Assembly: GCA_049596455.1 (NCBI GenBank)
Contig: JBMYLP010000013.1
Span: 1-47,354, forward strand
Direction: 5' to 3'
Origin: UBA7446 sp049596455
GTDB taxonomy: Bacteria; Bacteroidota; Bacteroidia; Flavobacteriales; Flavobacteriaceae
Length of the DNA stretch: 47,354 bases
Part shown: one piece after another, positions 31,880-39,235 of the stretch
Layout: the number at the start of each line of letters is the position of its first letter
Numbering within the stretch: the first letter of the stretch is position 1
Made by a program: the position numbers and the translations under genes
Notes under the pieces: generated by a model
Databases searched by the model: none
Told to the model about the DNA's origin: nothing
The model's input: the letters and a program-made list of their open reading frames with translations, nothing else

Positions 31880-33740
31880 GGTATATGATGTTATTGTAGT
31901 TGGCGGAGGACATGCTGGCGCAGAAGCCGCCGCCGCTGCTGCAAACATGGGCAGTAAAACCGTTATGGTTACCATGAATTTGCAAAACATAGGACAAATG
32001 TCCTGCAACCCGGCCATGGGCGGCATAGCTAAAGGACAAATAGTTAGGGAGATTGACGCCTTAGGGGGCTATAGCGGAATTGTTTCCGACAACACAGCAA
32101 TTCAATTTAAGATGTTGAATCGCTCTAAAGGACCCGCTATGTGGAGCCCAAGGGTGCAGTCAGACCGGATGTTGTTTGCTGCTGCTTGGCGCAACATGTT
32201 GGAGCAAACGCCCAACCTTGATTTTTATCAAGATATGGTTAGCGATTTGCTTTTCGAAGGAGATAAAATTGCTGGCGTGGTTACTTCATTAGGTGTCAAG
32301 ATAAAGTCAAAATCTGTAGTTCTAACTAGCGGCACTTTTCTAAATGGTCTTATTCATATTGGCGAGAAACAATTTGGCGGTGGACGCGCTGGAGAAAGCG
32401 CTTCTTTTGGAATAACGGAACGACTAAACGAAAGAGGATTTGAATCGGGACGTATGAAAACAGGAACGCCACCCCGTGTGGATGGGCGCTCGCTGGACTA
32501 TAGCAAAATGATAGAACAACCTGGCGATAAAAGCCCGTCTAAGTTTTCCTATTCACTTCAGACCTCTCCGCTCACCCATCAGCGTTCTTGCCATATGACC
32601 TATACAAGCCCAGTGGTTCATGACTTGCTCCGCGAAGGCTTTGACAGATCACCGATGTTCAATGGCCGCATCAAAAGTATTGGACCAAGGTATTGCCCCT
32701 CGGTTGAGGATAAAATAAATCGCTTTGCTGAAAAAGAACGCCATCAAATTTTTGTAGAACCAGAAGGGTGGGATACTGTGGAGGTGTATGTTAATGGGTT
32801 CTCTACTTCGTTGCCTGAAGAAGTTCAGTTCAAAGCCTTGCGCGCTGTAGTAGGATTTGAAAACGTCAAATTTTTCCGCCCTGGCTACGCGATTGAGTAC
32901 GACTATTTCCCCCCAACACAGCTTAAGCACACCCTAGAAACCAAAACCGTTGATGGCCTGTTTTTTGCTGGTCAAATAAATGGCACGACAGGCTATGAAG
33001 AAGCGGCGTCTCAAGGCATTATGGCGGGAATCAACGCACATCAACATGTAGCTAACAAATCACCATTTATTCTTTCGCGTGACGAAGCTTATATAGGCGT
33101 TTTAATTGACGACCTTATTACCAAAGGCACAGAAGAGCCGTACAGGATGTTTACGTCTCGTGCAGAATATCGTACGTTGCTTCGGCAAGACAACGCCGAT
33201 GTTCGTCTTACCCCAAAAGCGCATGCAGTGGGCTTGGCGACAGATGAAAGGCTGCAGCAAATGGAGCGCCAGTCCAACAAAGCCCAATCATTAATTTCAT
33301 TTTTTAATAAGACAAGCATTCGTCCGGAAGAAGTTAACCCAATTTTGCTCCAAAACGAATCTGCGCCCGTAAAGCAATCGTTCAAAATGAGTAAAGTATT
33401 GGCGCGACCCAACATCACCATAGAAGACCTTTTAACGCACAAGCCCGTTGCGGATTATGTAGCAGCGCAAGACATGGATGCCTCCGTTTTAGAGCAAGCA
33501 GAAATACAAGTTAAGTACGCAGGCTATATTGCCAAAGAAAAAGCGCAAGCAGATAAGCTCACCCAGCTTGACCACGTGCCCATTCCAAAAGAATTTGACT
33601 ACGAAAAAGTCAAGTCCCTTTCTATAGAAGCACGGCAGAAATTATCAAAAATTAAACCTGTTACCATAGCACAAGCCTCTAGAATTAGCGGTGTTTCACC
33701 AAGTGATTTATCGGTGTTGCTTGTGTATATGGGTCGTTAA
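31869..33740 (+). CDS. mnmG: tRNA uridine-5-carboxymethylaminomethyl modification enzyme MnmG
   Basis: With MnmE it installs the cmnm5 group on U34 of certain tRNAs, using FAD. The 623-residue length is standard. The N-terminal dinucleotide-binding motif is GGGHAGAE at 12-19. Further family stretches are MSCNPAMGGIAKGQIVREID, FGGGRAGE, GRMKTGTPPRVD and GQINGTTGYEEAA. A C-terminal helical domain begins about residue 500, with ISGVSPSDLSVLLVY near the end. It overlaps ybeY by 11 bases and ends directly before a methyltransferase gene. parS-like sites lie just inside its upstream neighbour and just after its stop. Confidence 0.97.
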   Translation: MFHEVYDVIVVGGGHAGAEAAAAAANMGSKTVMVTMNLQNIGQMSCNPAMGGIAKGQIVREIDALGGYSGIVSDNTAIQFKMLNRSKGPAMWSPRVQSDRMLFAAAWRNMLEQTPNLDFYQDMVSDLLFEGDKIAGVVTSLGVKIKSKSVVLTSGTFLNGLIHIGEKQFGGGRAGESASFGITERLNERGFESGRMKTGTPPRVDGRSLDYSKMIEQPGDKSPSKFSYSLQTSPLTHQRSCHMTYTSPVVHDLLREGFDRSPMFNGRIKSIGPRYCPSVEDKINRFAEKERHQIFVEPEGWDTVEVYVNGFSTSLPEEVQFKALRAVVGFENVKFFRPGYAIEYDYFPPTQLKHTLETKTVDGLFFAGQINGTTGYEEAASQGIMAGINAHQHVANKSPFILSRDEAYIGVLIDDLITKGTEEPYRMFTSRAEYRTLLRQDNADVRLTPKAHAVGLATDERLQQMERQSNKAQSLISFFNKTSIRPEEVNPILLQNESAPVKQSFKMSKVLARPNITIEDLLTHKPVADYVAAQDMDASVLEQAEIQVKYAGYIAKEKAQADKLTQLDHVPIPKEFDYEKVKSLSIEARQKLSKIKPVTIAQASRISGVSPSDLSVLLVYMGR

Positions 33741-34574
33741 TTGTTCCACGTGAAACCACTACGCATCAAAGACTTTTTGGTTAGCAAAGAAACGTTCCTG
33801 CTGAAGCATGACGCCTCTATAAACGCATGGCAAACAACACCAGAGATTTCGCCAGAAGCGCTTGAAAAGTATTATCCAAAAGAAGCGTATTTATCACATA
33901 CGGATCAAGCAAAAGGCTTAAAAGCCAAGCTGTATTTGTGGATCAAAAAGAAAAATATTCGAACAAAACTCCATTGGATTTCCAAGTCAAGAAGTAAAGG
34001 AAAATTGTTGGACTTTGGCGCAGGCAATGGTGCATTTGCACAAGCGGCACAGGCAAAAGGCTGGGACGTATTTGCTTTTGAGTTTTCCAAAAAAGCAAAA
34101 AGCCTGCTGACTCAAAAGGGAGTAAGGCAAATCAATGAATCGCTTCAAAAAAACACGTACGACGCCATAACGCTATGGCATGTTTTTGAGCACTTGCCAA
34201 ATCCATTGCAGCAAATGAATTGCTTTTATGATGCGTTAATCCCAGGCGGAATTTTGGTGTTGGCTATACCAAATCATAATTCATGGGACGCAAAACACTA
34301 CGGCGCATATTGGGCAGCCTATGACGTGCCACGTCATTTGTGGCACTACAACAAAGAGGCTATTTCAACACTTGCACGGAAATCAGGATTTGCAGTTTTA
34401 AAAACATACAATATGTTTTGGGATGCATTTTATATTTCATTGCTTTCAGAACAGTATCGAAAAAATCCAATTTCCTGGCCCTTTGCGTTTATTAAAGGGC
34501 TCTACTCAAACTTGGTCGGCTGGAGGGGAAAAAACACATCTTCGCTAACAATCATCCTTCAAAAGCCAAAATAA
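33741..34574 (+). CDS. Class I SAM-dependent methyltransferase
   Basis: A 277-residue methyltransferase of the UbiG/methyltransferase 23 type. Motif I is LLDFGAGNGAFAQAA near residue 89, with an acidic residue at the end of strand 2 (FAFEFS). The later motif is ITLWHVFEHLPNP followed by LIPGGILVLAIPNHNSWD. Substrate unknown; the pattern is common in enzymes acting on lipids, sugars or quinones. The first possible codon is the TTG directly after the mnmG stop (MFHVKP); a GTG three codons later is the alternative. Both lie in or at the edge of the second parS-like site. Likely cotranscribed with mnmG. Confidence 0.85.
   Translation: MFHVKPLRIKDFLVSKETFLLKHDASINAWQTTPEISPEALEKYYPKEAYLSHTDQAKGLKAKLYLWIKKKNIRTKLHWISKSRSKGKLLDFGAGNGAFAQAAQAKGWDVFAFEFSKKAKSLLTQKGVRQINESLQKNTYDAITLWHVFEHLPNPLQQMNCFYDALIPGGILVLAIPNHNSWDAKHYGAYWAAYDVPRHLWHYNKEAISTLARKSGFAVLKTYNMFWDAFYISLLSEQYRKNPISWPFAFIKGLYSNLVGWRGKNTSSLTIILQKPK
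33742..33757. other. parS-like partition site
   Basis: TGTTCCACGTGAAACC matches 15 of 16 positions of the B. subtilis parS consensus, and 14 of 16 of the palindrome in ybeY. It lies 1.9 kb from that site, between the mnmG stop and the first codons of the methyltransferase gene. No other site this good was found when I scanned the window for CACGTG cores. Confidence 0.7.
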
Positions 34575-34710
34575 GCCCATTTAAGCTAGCCGGACCAATA
34601 ATCATATAGAATGGCGTGGAACGCAATAAGAAAAGAGAAATAACGGGCGAATTTTAAACCCAAAACAATAGTCCGCAGCTATTATGCTAATCAAAAGCAA
34701 TAAGAAAAAC

Positions 34711-35844
34711 CTATGTCGCTTTTTGATGGAGCAGTCGTGTGAGCATAAATGATAAATCAGTGAAAATCATTTGCGCATTTCCGTTTCGCTCTAAGTGGTA
34801 GGCACTTTTTTCTATCGCATCAACAATGGGTATAATATTTTCGCCATGCACAAAAGGCGCAAACTTTGAAATATTAAAATCTGTTGACGCATGAAAAGCA
34901 GCAATTTGGTTCAGCGTGTAGTGATCCATAACCGCTGCACGAAAAAGCGCGATGGCAAACGCCAAAAATTGCTTTTGCGTTTCCACTCCTTCAGATGCAA
35001 TTTCTTGACTCCAATCGGCAAGCTCAAGCACCACACCCTTGTTCCCCTTGGCGCGAAAAGCCGTGCGTACCCAACGCACAAACCATTGCTCATAACGTTC
35101 TTGATTTTCTTGCTGATTATAAAGCGAAAGCGCTTTTCCAACAGCACCATTGCTTTGAGCAGCCAAGGTGTTTGCCAATTCTTGACTAGCCCCTTTCTCA
35201 ACCATAAACTGAGCAACCTCTTGTTTTGACACACGACCAAAATGCGTTCGCTGACAGCGTGATCGGATAGTAGAAATGAGTTGATTTTCATCTGGACACA
35301 CCAACAAAAACAAGGTTTTTGCAGGAGGCTCTTCAATGCTTTTTAGTAGCTTGTTAGACGCTGCAGTTGTAAGCTTTTCGGCATGCCAAATAACAACGCA
35401 TTTCCACCCGCCTTCAAACGATTTCAAACTTACTTTTTGCATGACAGCAAGCGCATCGGTTACATTGATTGCAGCTTGCTTGTTTTCTATCCCTAAAAAC
35501 TGTGACCAATCGTATAGCGTAGCGTAAGGTTGTTTTTGAACAAACTGCCGCCACGGAACGCTAAATTCACTAGACGTCGGTTTTGATTTTACCTCAGCGG
35601 TTGTTGCCGTTGGAAACACAAAGTGGATATCAGGATGAATAAGCCCGTTAGCCTTTAACCGCGCGTTAGATTCGCTGCTATCATCGCCACAAACCACAGC
35701 ATTGGCATATGCAATTGCCATTGCAAGGACACCTTGTTCATCGTCTCCTTCAAATAATTGTGCGTGCGGAATTCTTCCCATAGAAAGGCTGTCAAGCAAT
35801 ACTTTCTTTTGGCTTTGATGCCCAACAATGTCAGAAAAATGCAT
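34711..35844 (-). CDS. holB: DNA polymerase III delta' subunit
   Basis: A clamp-loader subunit of the replicative polymerase, 377 residues. The AAA+ pattern is present but the Walker A loop is degenerate (LFEGDDEQGVLAMA), as expected for delta', which does not hydrolyse ATP. SNKLLKSIEEPPAKTLFLLV and ISTIRSRCQRTHF are the sensor and SRC motifs of the family. The C-terminal collar domain follows. Its start MHFSDIVGHQSQKK is typical. Near the 5' end TATCTTTA, a near-match to the -7 element, ends 3 bases before the ATG. The 136 bases between it and the methyltransferase gene hold nothing I could identify. Confidence 0.92.
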   Translation of the reverse strand: MHFSDIVGHQSQKKVLLDSLSMGRIPHAQLFEGDDEQGVLAMAIAYANAVVCGDDSSESNARLKANGLIHPDIHFVFPTATTAEVKSKPTSSEFSVPWRQFVQKQPYATLYDWSQFLGIENKQAAINVTDALAVMQKVSLKSFEGGWKCVVIWHAEKLTTAASNKLLKSIEEPPAKTLFLLVCPDENQLISTIRSRCQRTHFGRVSKQEVAQFMVEKGASQELANTLAAQSNGAVGKALSLYNQQENQERYEQWFVRWVRTAFRAKGNKGVVLELADWSQEIASEGVETQKQFLAFAIALFRAAVMDHYTLNQIAAFHASTDFNISKFAPFVHGENIIPIVDAIEKSAYHLERNGNAQMIFTDLSFMLTRLLHQKAT

Positions 35845-35903
35845 GCCTAAAGATACAAACCGTATTTAACTAAATCACTACTAGATAAACCCAAACGAAA
35901 TTG

Positions 35904-35911
35904 TATTTTTG
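35904..35911 (+). promoter_or_regulatory. -7 element of pgk
   Basis: Reads TATTTTTG, matching TAnnTTTG, with an 18-base A-rich leader before the pgk ATG. Confidence 0.55.
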
Positions 35912-35929
35912 CGCAAGTAAAACAACACC

Positions 35930-37117
35930 ATGAATACCTTAGAAAACCTTTCTTTTGATCAAGAGCGCGCACTTATTCGTGTGGATTTTAATGTCCCTTT
36001 AGACGATACGGGTAACGTAACGGATGCTACTAGAATAGCCGCCGCCATGCCCACGATTAAGCACATTTTAGAAGCGGGGGGGAGCTGTGTACTGATGTCG
36101 CATTTGGGCCGACCAAAAGGGAACGACCCAAAGCTTAGCCTTGGTCAAATTGTCCCTACACTCGAAAAGCATTTGGGCCAATCAGTGCAATTTTGCAATG
36201 AAGTAGTTGGTCAAAAAGCCGAGGCTCAAGCTTCAGCATTACAACCAGGCGACGTGTTGTTGTTGGAAAATTTGCGTTTTCATGAAGAGGAAACCAAAGG
36301 AGATCAATCCTTCTCTGAAGCCTTGTCAAAGCTGGGAACGGTATATGTAAACGACGCCTTTGGAACTGCGCACCGCGCCCATGCCTCAACCACAGTAGTG
36401 GCACAGTATTTTGCAGGAAAAAAATGTTTTGGTCACTTATTGGCAGCAGAAATCAAAGCCATTGATAAGGTCATGTCAACAGGTGAAAAGCCCGTGTTGG
36501 CTGTTTTGGGTGGTGCGAAAGTATCCTCAAAAATTACAATTATCGAAAACATTTTGCCAAAGGTAGACCACCTTATTATTGGCGGCGGGATGGCTTTTAC
36601 ATTCATCAAGGCTCAAGGGGGGGCTATTGGAAAATCAATATGTGAAGATGACAAAATGCCCTTGGCATTATCCATTTTGGAACAGGCAGAAAAGCTAGGC
36701 GTGAAAATTCATTTGCCCGTTGATGTGCGCGCAGGGCAAGAGTTTTCAAACGACACGCCTCAGCAAGTGTTTCCGATTAATGAAATTCCAGACGATTGGG
36801 AGGGTATGGATGCGGGTCCAGCTTCTGAAAAAAACTTTGATGCAGTTGTAAAGCAATCCAAAACCATTTTGTGGAATGGGCCACTTGGGGTCTTTGAATT
36901 CCCCAATTTTTCTAAAGGCACTCGTGCTCTTGGCGCTAGTATCGAGACTCAAACAGCCGCAGGTGCATTTTCGCTTGTTGGCGGCGGAGACTCCGTAGCC
37001 GCAGTAAAGCTTTTTGGTCTTGAAGATAAGGTTAGCTATGTTTCCACAGGAGGCGGCGCTATGCTTGAAAGCCTTGAGGGAAAAACACTTCCTGGAATTG
37101 CTGCGATATTGGCGTAA
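35930..37117 (+). CDS. pgk: Phosphoglycerate kinase
   Basis: Transfers phosphate from 1,3-bisphosphoglycerate to ADP in glycolysis. The 395-residue protein has RVDFNVPLDDTGNVTDATR near residue 22 and SHLGRPKG near 58, which bind the substrate. GGAKVSSKI and GGGMAFTF lie in the middle, and the C-terminal nucleotide site VGGGDSVAAV and STGGGAMLE are complete. Length is normal. A DUF4837 lipoprotein gene follows after 19 bases and may be read from the same transcript. Confidence 0.97.
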   Translation: MNTLENLSFDQERALIRVDFNVPLDDTGNVTDATRIAAAMPTIKHILEAGGSCVLMSHLGRPKGNDPKLSLGQIVPTLEKHLGQSVQFCNEVVGQKAEAQASALQPGDVLLLENLRFHEEETKGDQSFSEALSKLGTVYVNDAFGTAHRAHASTTVVAQYFAGKKCFGHLLAAEIKAIDKVMSTGEKPVLAVLGGAKVSSKITIIENILPKVDHLIIGGGMAFTFIKAQGGAIGKSICEDDKMPLALSILEQAEKLGVKIHLPVDVRAGQEFSNDTPQQVFPINEIPDDWEGMDAGPASEKNFDAVVKQSKTILWNGPLGVFEFPNFSKGTRALGASIETQTAAGAFSLVGGGDSVAAVKLFGLEDKVSYVSTGGGAMLESLEGKTLPGIAAILA

Positions 37118-37136
37118 TTTTTGTTTATTGTGGTGC

Positions 37137-38102
37137 ATGAAGCTACGTCTTTTATTGTGCATTCTTGTTTTGGGGGGCTGTAAACGCTCTTCAACCCCAT
37201 TGGTTAAGCTGTCTAGCGGAAACATCAACACCATTACAGTGGTCATCCCGGACCTGCTATGGGAATCCGAAGTTGGTGATGCTGTCAGAGCAGTATTTGC
37301 TTTCCCTGCTGAGGGACTTCCGCAGCAAGAGCCAATATTTGATTTGCGCCAAATGCCACCAGAAGTATTTACAGGTTTTGCACGCTCAAGCCGAGCAATT
37401 TTATGGATAGGCTTTAGTGACGAAGTTGTTATCAGAACAGACACAAACCGCTATGCGCGTCCGCAGCAAATGACGGTACTTAGTGCGCCAGATACACCTT
37501 CATTAGTAGAAATGATTTTGTCTCAATCCACAGGAATTATTAAATCCATAAAACAAGGTGAAATAGCTGAACGTCAACGCCGTATAGGTAAATCCACATT
37601 AAAGCAGAACGCCTTACAGAATCATTTTGGGATTGATCTCACCATACCGTCGGCGTATCGTGTTTTTAAGGAAGGCGCCAAAACGGTTTGGTTTCAGCGT
37701 GAAATCCGAAAAGGGCATGTAAACCTGTTGGTTTACGAGCTTCCCAATAGCACAGCTTTAGATTGGCAAAATCCATTGCAAGATATAATCCGCATTCGAG
37801 ATTCTGTTGGGCGGGCATTTGTTCCTGGAAGGCTTGAGGGAACACATTTAATTACTGAAGAGGCCTACGAACCCTATGTGAATTACACTAAAATGGCAGG
37901 CATGCAAGCCATTGAAACACGAGGCACTTGGGAGGTTAAAGGAGATTTTATGGCAGGTCCTTTTGTGCAGTATTTAATTGACGATAAAGCAACTAACCGG
38001 TATCTGATTTTGGAGGGATTTGTATTTGCTCCGTCCGTAGCTAAACGCGACTATATATTTGAAACAGAAGCTGTTATACAATCAATGCGGAAAGAAAAAT
38101 AA
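37137..38102 (+). CDS. DUF4837-family lipoprotein
   Basis: A 321-residue lipoprotein of unknown function. The start MKLRLLLCILVLGGCKRSS has a clear lipobox LGGC, with the acylated Cys at residue 15. The body holds alternating strands and helices without catalytic motifs that I can name; WFQREIRKGHVNLLVYELP and EVKGDFMAGPFVQYLI are typical of the DUF4837 family. The ATG at 37137 is used, because the longer frame runs through pgk. It ends 3 bases from the stop of tatA on the other strand. Confidence 0.8.
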   Translation: MKLRLLLCILVLGGCKRSSTPLVKLSSGNINTITVVIPDLLWESEVGDAVRAVFAFPAEGLPQQEPIFDLRQMPPEVFTGFARSSRAILWIGFSDEVVIRTDTNRYARPQQMTVLSAPDTPSLVEMILSQSTGIIKSIKQGEIAERQRRIGKSTLKQNALQNHFGIDLTIPSAYRVFKEGAKTVWFQREIRKGHVNLLVYELPNSTALDWQNPLQDIIRIRDSVGRAFVPGRLEGTHLITEEAYEPYVNYTKMAGMQAIETRGTWEVKGDFMAGPFVQYLIDDKATNRYLILEGFVFAPSVAKRDYIFETEAVIQSMRKEK

Positions 38103-38105
38103 AGA

Positions 38106-38276
38106 CTAGCTTTCTTTTTTGTCGTTATCTTTTTCCTCTTCTTTGGTAGCGTTCTTAAATTCTTTAATTCCAGTTCCGAGACCTTTCATGAGTTCAGGGA
38201 TTTTTCGTCCGCCAAACAATAGCAGCACAACTAACGCAATTACAAGTATTTGAACAGGGCTGATAGCAAAAAACAT
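38106..38276 (-). CDS. tatA: Twin-arginine translocase subunit TatA/E
   Basis: A 56-residue membrane protein that forms the pore-like part of the Tat export pathway for folded proteins. One N-terminal transmembrane helix (PVQILVIALVVLLLFG) is followed by the hinge FGGRKIPELMKGLG, an amphipathic helix and a charged tail of Lys, Glu and Asp. The size is at the short end of the family. The ATG at 38276 gives the usual MFFAISPVQ start. tatC is not in the window. It precedes M23 and GH3 genes in a divergent layout common in Bacteroidota. Confidence 0.94.
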   Translation of the reverse strand: MFFAISPVQILVIALVVLLLFGGRKIPELMKGLGTGIKEFKNATKEEEKDNDKKES

Positions 38277-38291
38277 AGTTTGTATTTTTAA

Positions 38292-38299
38292 CAAAGGTA
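38292..38299 (-). promoter_or_regulatory. -7 element of tatA
   Basis: Reads TACCTTTG on the minus strand, matching TAnnTTTG, 15 bases before the tatA ATG. Confidence 0.55.
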
Positions 38300-38351
38300 A
38301 CAAAGTAATTGGATTTATTTCGCTTCGCGATTTCAGTACAAACCAACTGCC

Positions 38352-38359
38352 TATATTTG
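38352..38359 (+). promoter_or_regulatory. -7 element of M23 peptidase-GH3 pair
   Basis: Reads TATATTTG, matching TAnnTTTG, 6 bases before the ATG of the M23 gene, implying a leaderless or very short leader. Confidence 0.55.
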
Positions 38360-38365
38360 TAGCAA

Positions 38366-39235
38366 ATGGATAGCAAAAAGAAAAAGAAGTCGAACTTTTG
38401 GAAACGGTGGCTTGCCAACTATCGCTTTGTTATTTTTAATGAGGAAACCTACGAAGAACGCTTTTCATACAAGCTTAATCGGCTCAATGTGTTTCTTACC
38501 ATTAGTATTTCGGTTGTGTTGCTTATTGCTGCCACTTTTTTGGTGATTTCACAAACCCAACTTAAAGAGTATATTCCGGGCTATGACTCATCAGAACTTC
38601 GCCGTCAGGCAATTCGTAACAATGACAGGCTTGATTCGCTACAGCTTACCTTAGAGCAAAACCAACGGTATATTGCATCTGTAAATAAAGTTTTAAGAGG
38701 CGATTTAGACCTTCAGGAGTTGGAAACCCAGCGTCAGTTCGATTCTTTGCAAATAGACACAGCCTATGTGGATTTTCCTACGTCAAAAGCCGATTCCCTG
38801 CTCCGTGCAGATGTGGCACAAGACGACAAATACAACGTACTTGAATCTGCGAATCAAACCGTGCCTTTTGTGCTGTTTCCTCCAGTTACAGGAACTATTA
38901 GCCAAGGGTATGATGCAAGCGTGGAACATTATGCCGTCGATGTTGTTGTTCCAAGGAGCACTCCAATTAAGGCTGCAGCTGAGGGGAACGTTGTTTTTGC
39001 TGGATGGACCACAGAAACGGGTTACGTAATTATTATCAACCACCCCTATAATATTATTTCTGTGTACAAACACAACGCCTCGCTAAATGTGCGTCAAGGC
39101 GAGGCAGTGGTGCCTGGTCAAGTTATAGCCATAGCGGGAAACTCGGGTACCATGACTACGGGACCACATCTGCATTTTGAACTTTGGAGCGATGGCTATG
39201 CCCTAAACCCTGAAGAATTCATAGAATTTGAATGA
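38366..39235 (+). CDS. M23-family (LytM-type) membrane-anchored peptidase
   Basis: A 289-residue peptidoglycan hydrolase-like protein. A basic N-terminus is followed by a transmembrane helix near 44-64 (FLTISISVVLLIAATFLVIS), so the rest is periplasmic. A helical, probably coiled-coil stretch spans about 75-125. The LytM domain covers about 170-285: GYDASVEHYAVDVV holds the first zinc ligands and GPHLHFELW the last His pair. All expected metal-binding residues are visible, so it is likely an active enzyme rather than an activator. The stop overlaps the GH3 start (ATGA), so they are coupled. Confidence 0.9.
   Translation: MDSKKKKKSNFWKRWLANYRFVIFNEETYEERFSYKLNRLNVFLTISISVVLLIAATFLVISQTQLKEYIPGYDSSELRRQAIRNNDRLDSLQLTLEQNQRYIASVNKVLRGDLDLQELETQRQFDSLQIDTAYVDFPTSKADSLLRADVAQDDKYNVLESANQTVPFVLFPPVTGTISQGYDASVEHYAVDVVVPRSTPIKAAAEGNVVFAGWTTETGYVIIINHPYNIISVYKHNASLNVRQGEAVVPGQVIAIAGNSGTMTTGPHLHFELWSDGYALNPEEFIEFE

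Noticed and set aside
34575..34710. Small gene or RNA between the methyltransferase and holB
   Set aside because: No open frame with a start context, no strong hairpin and no promoter element could be supported in these 136 bases.
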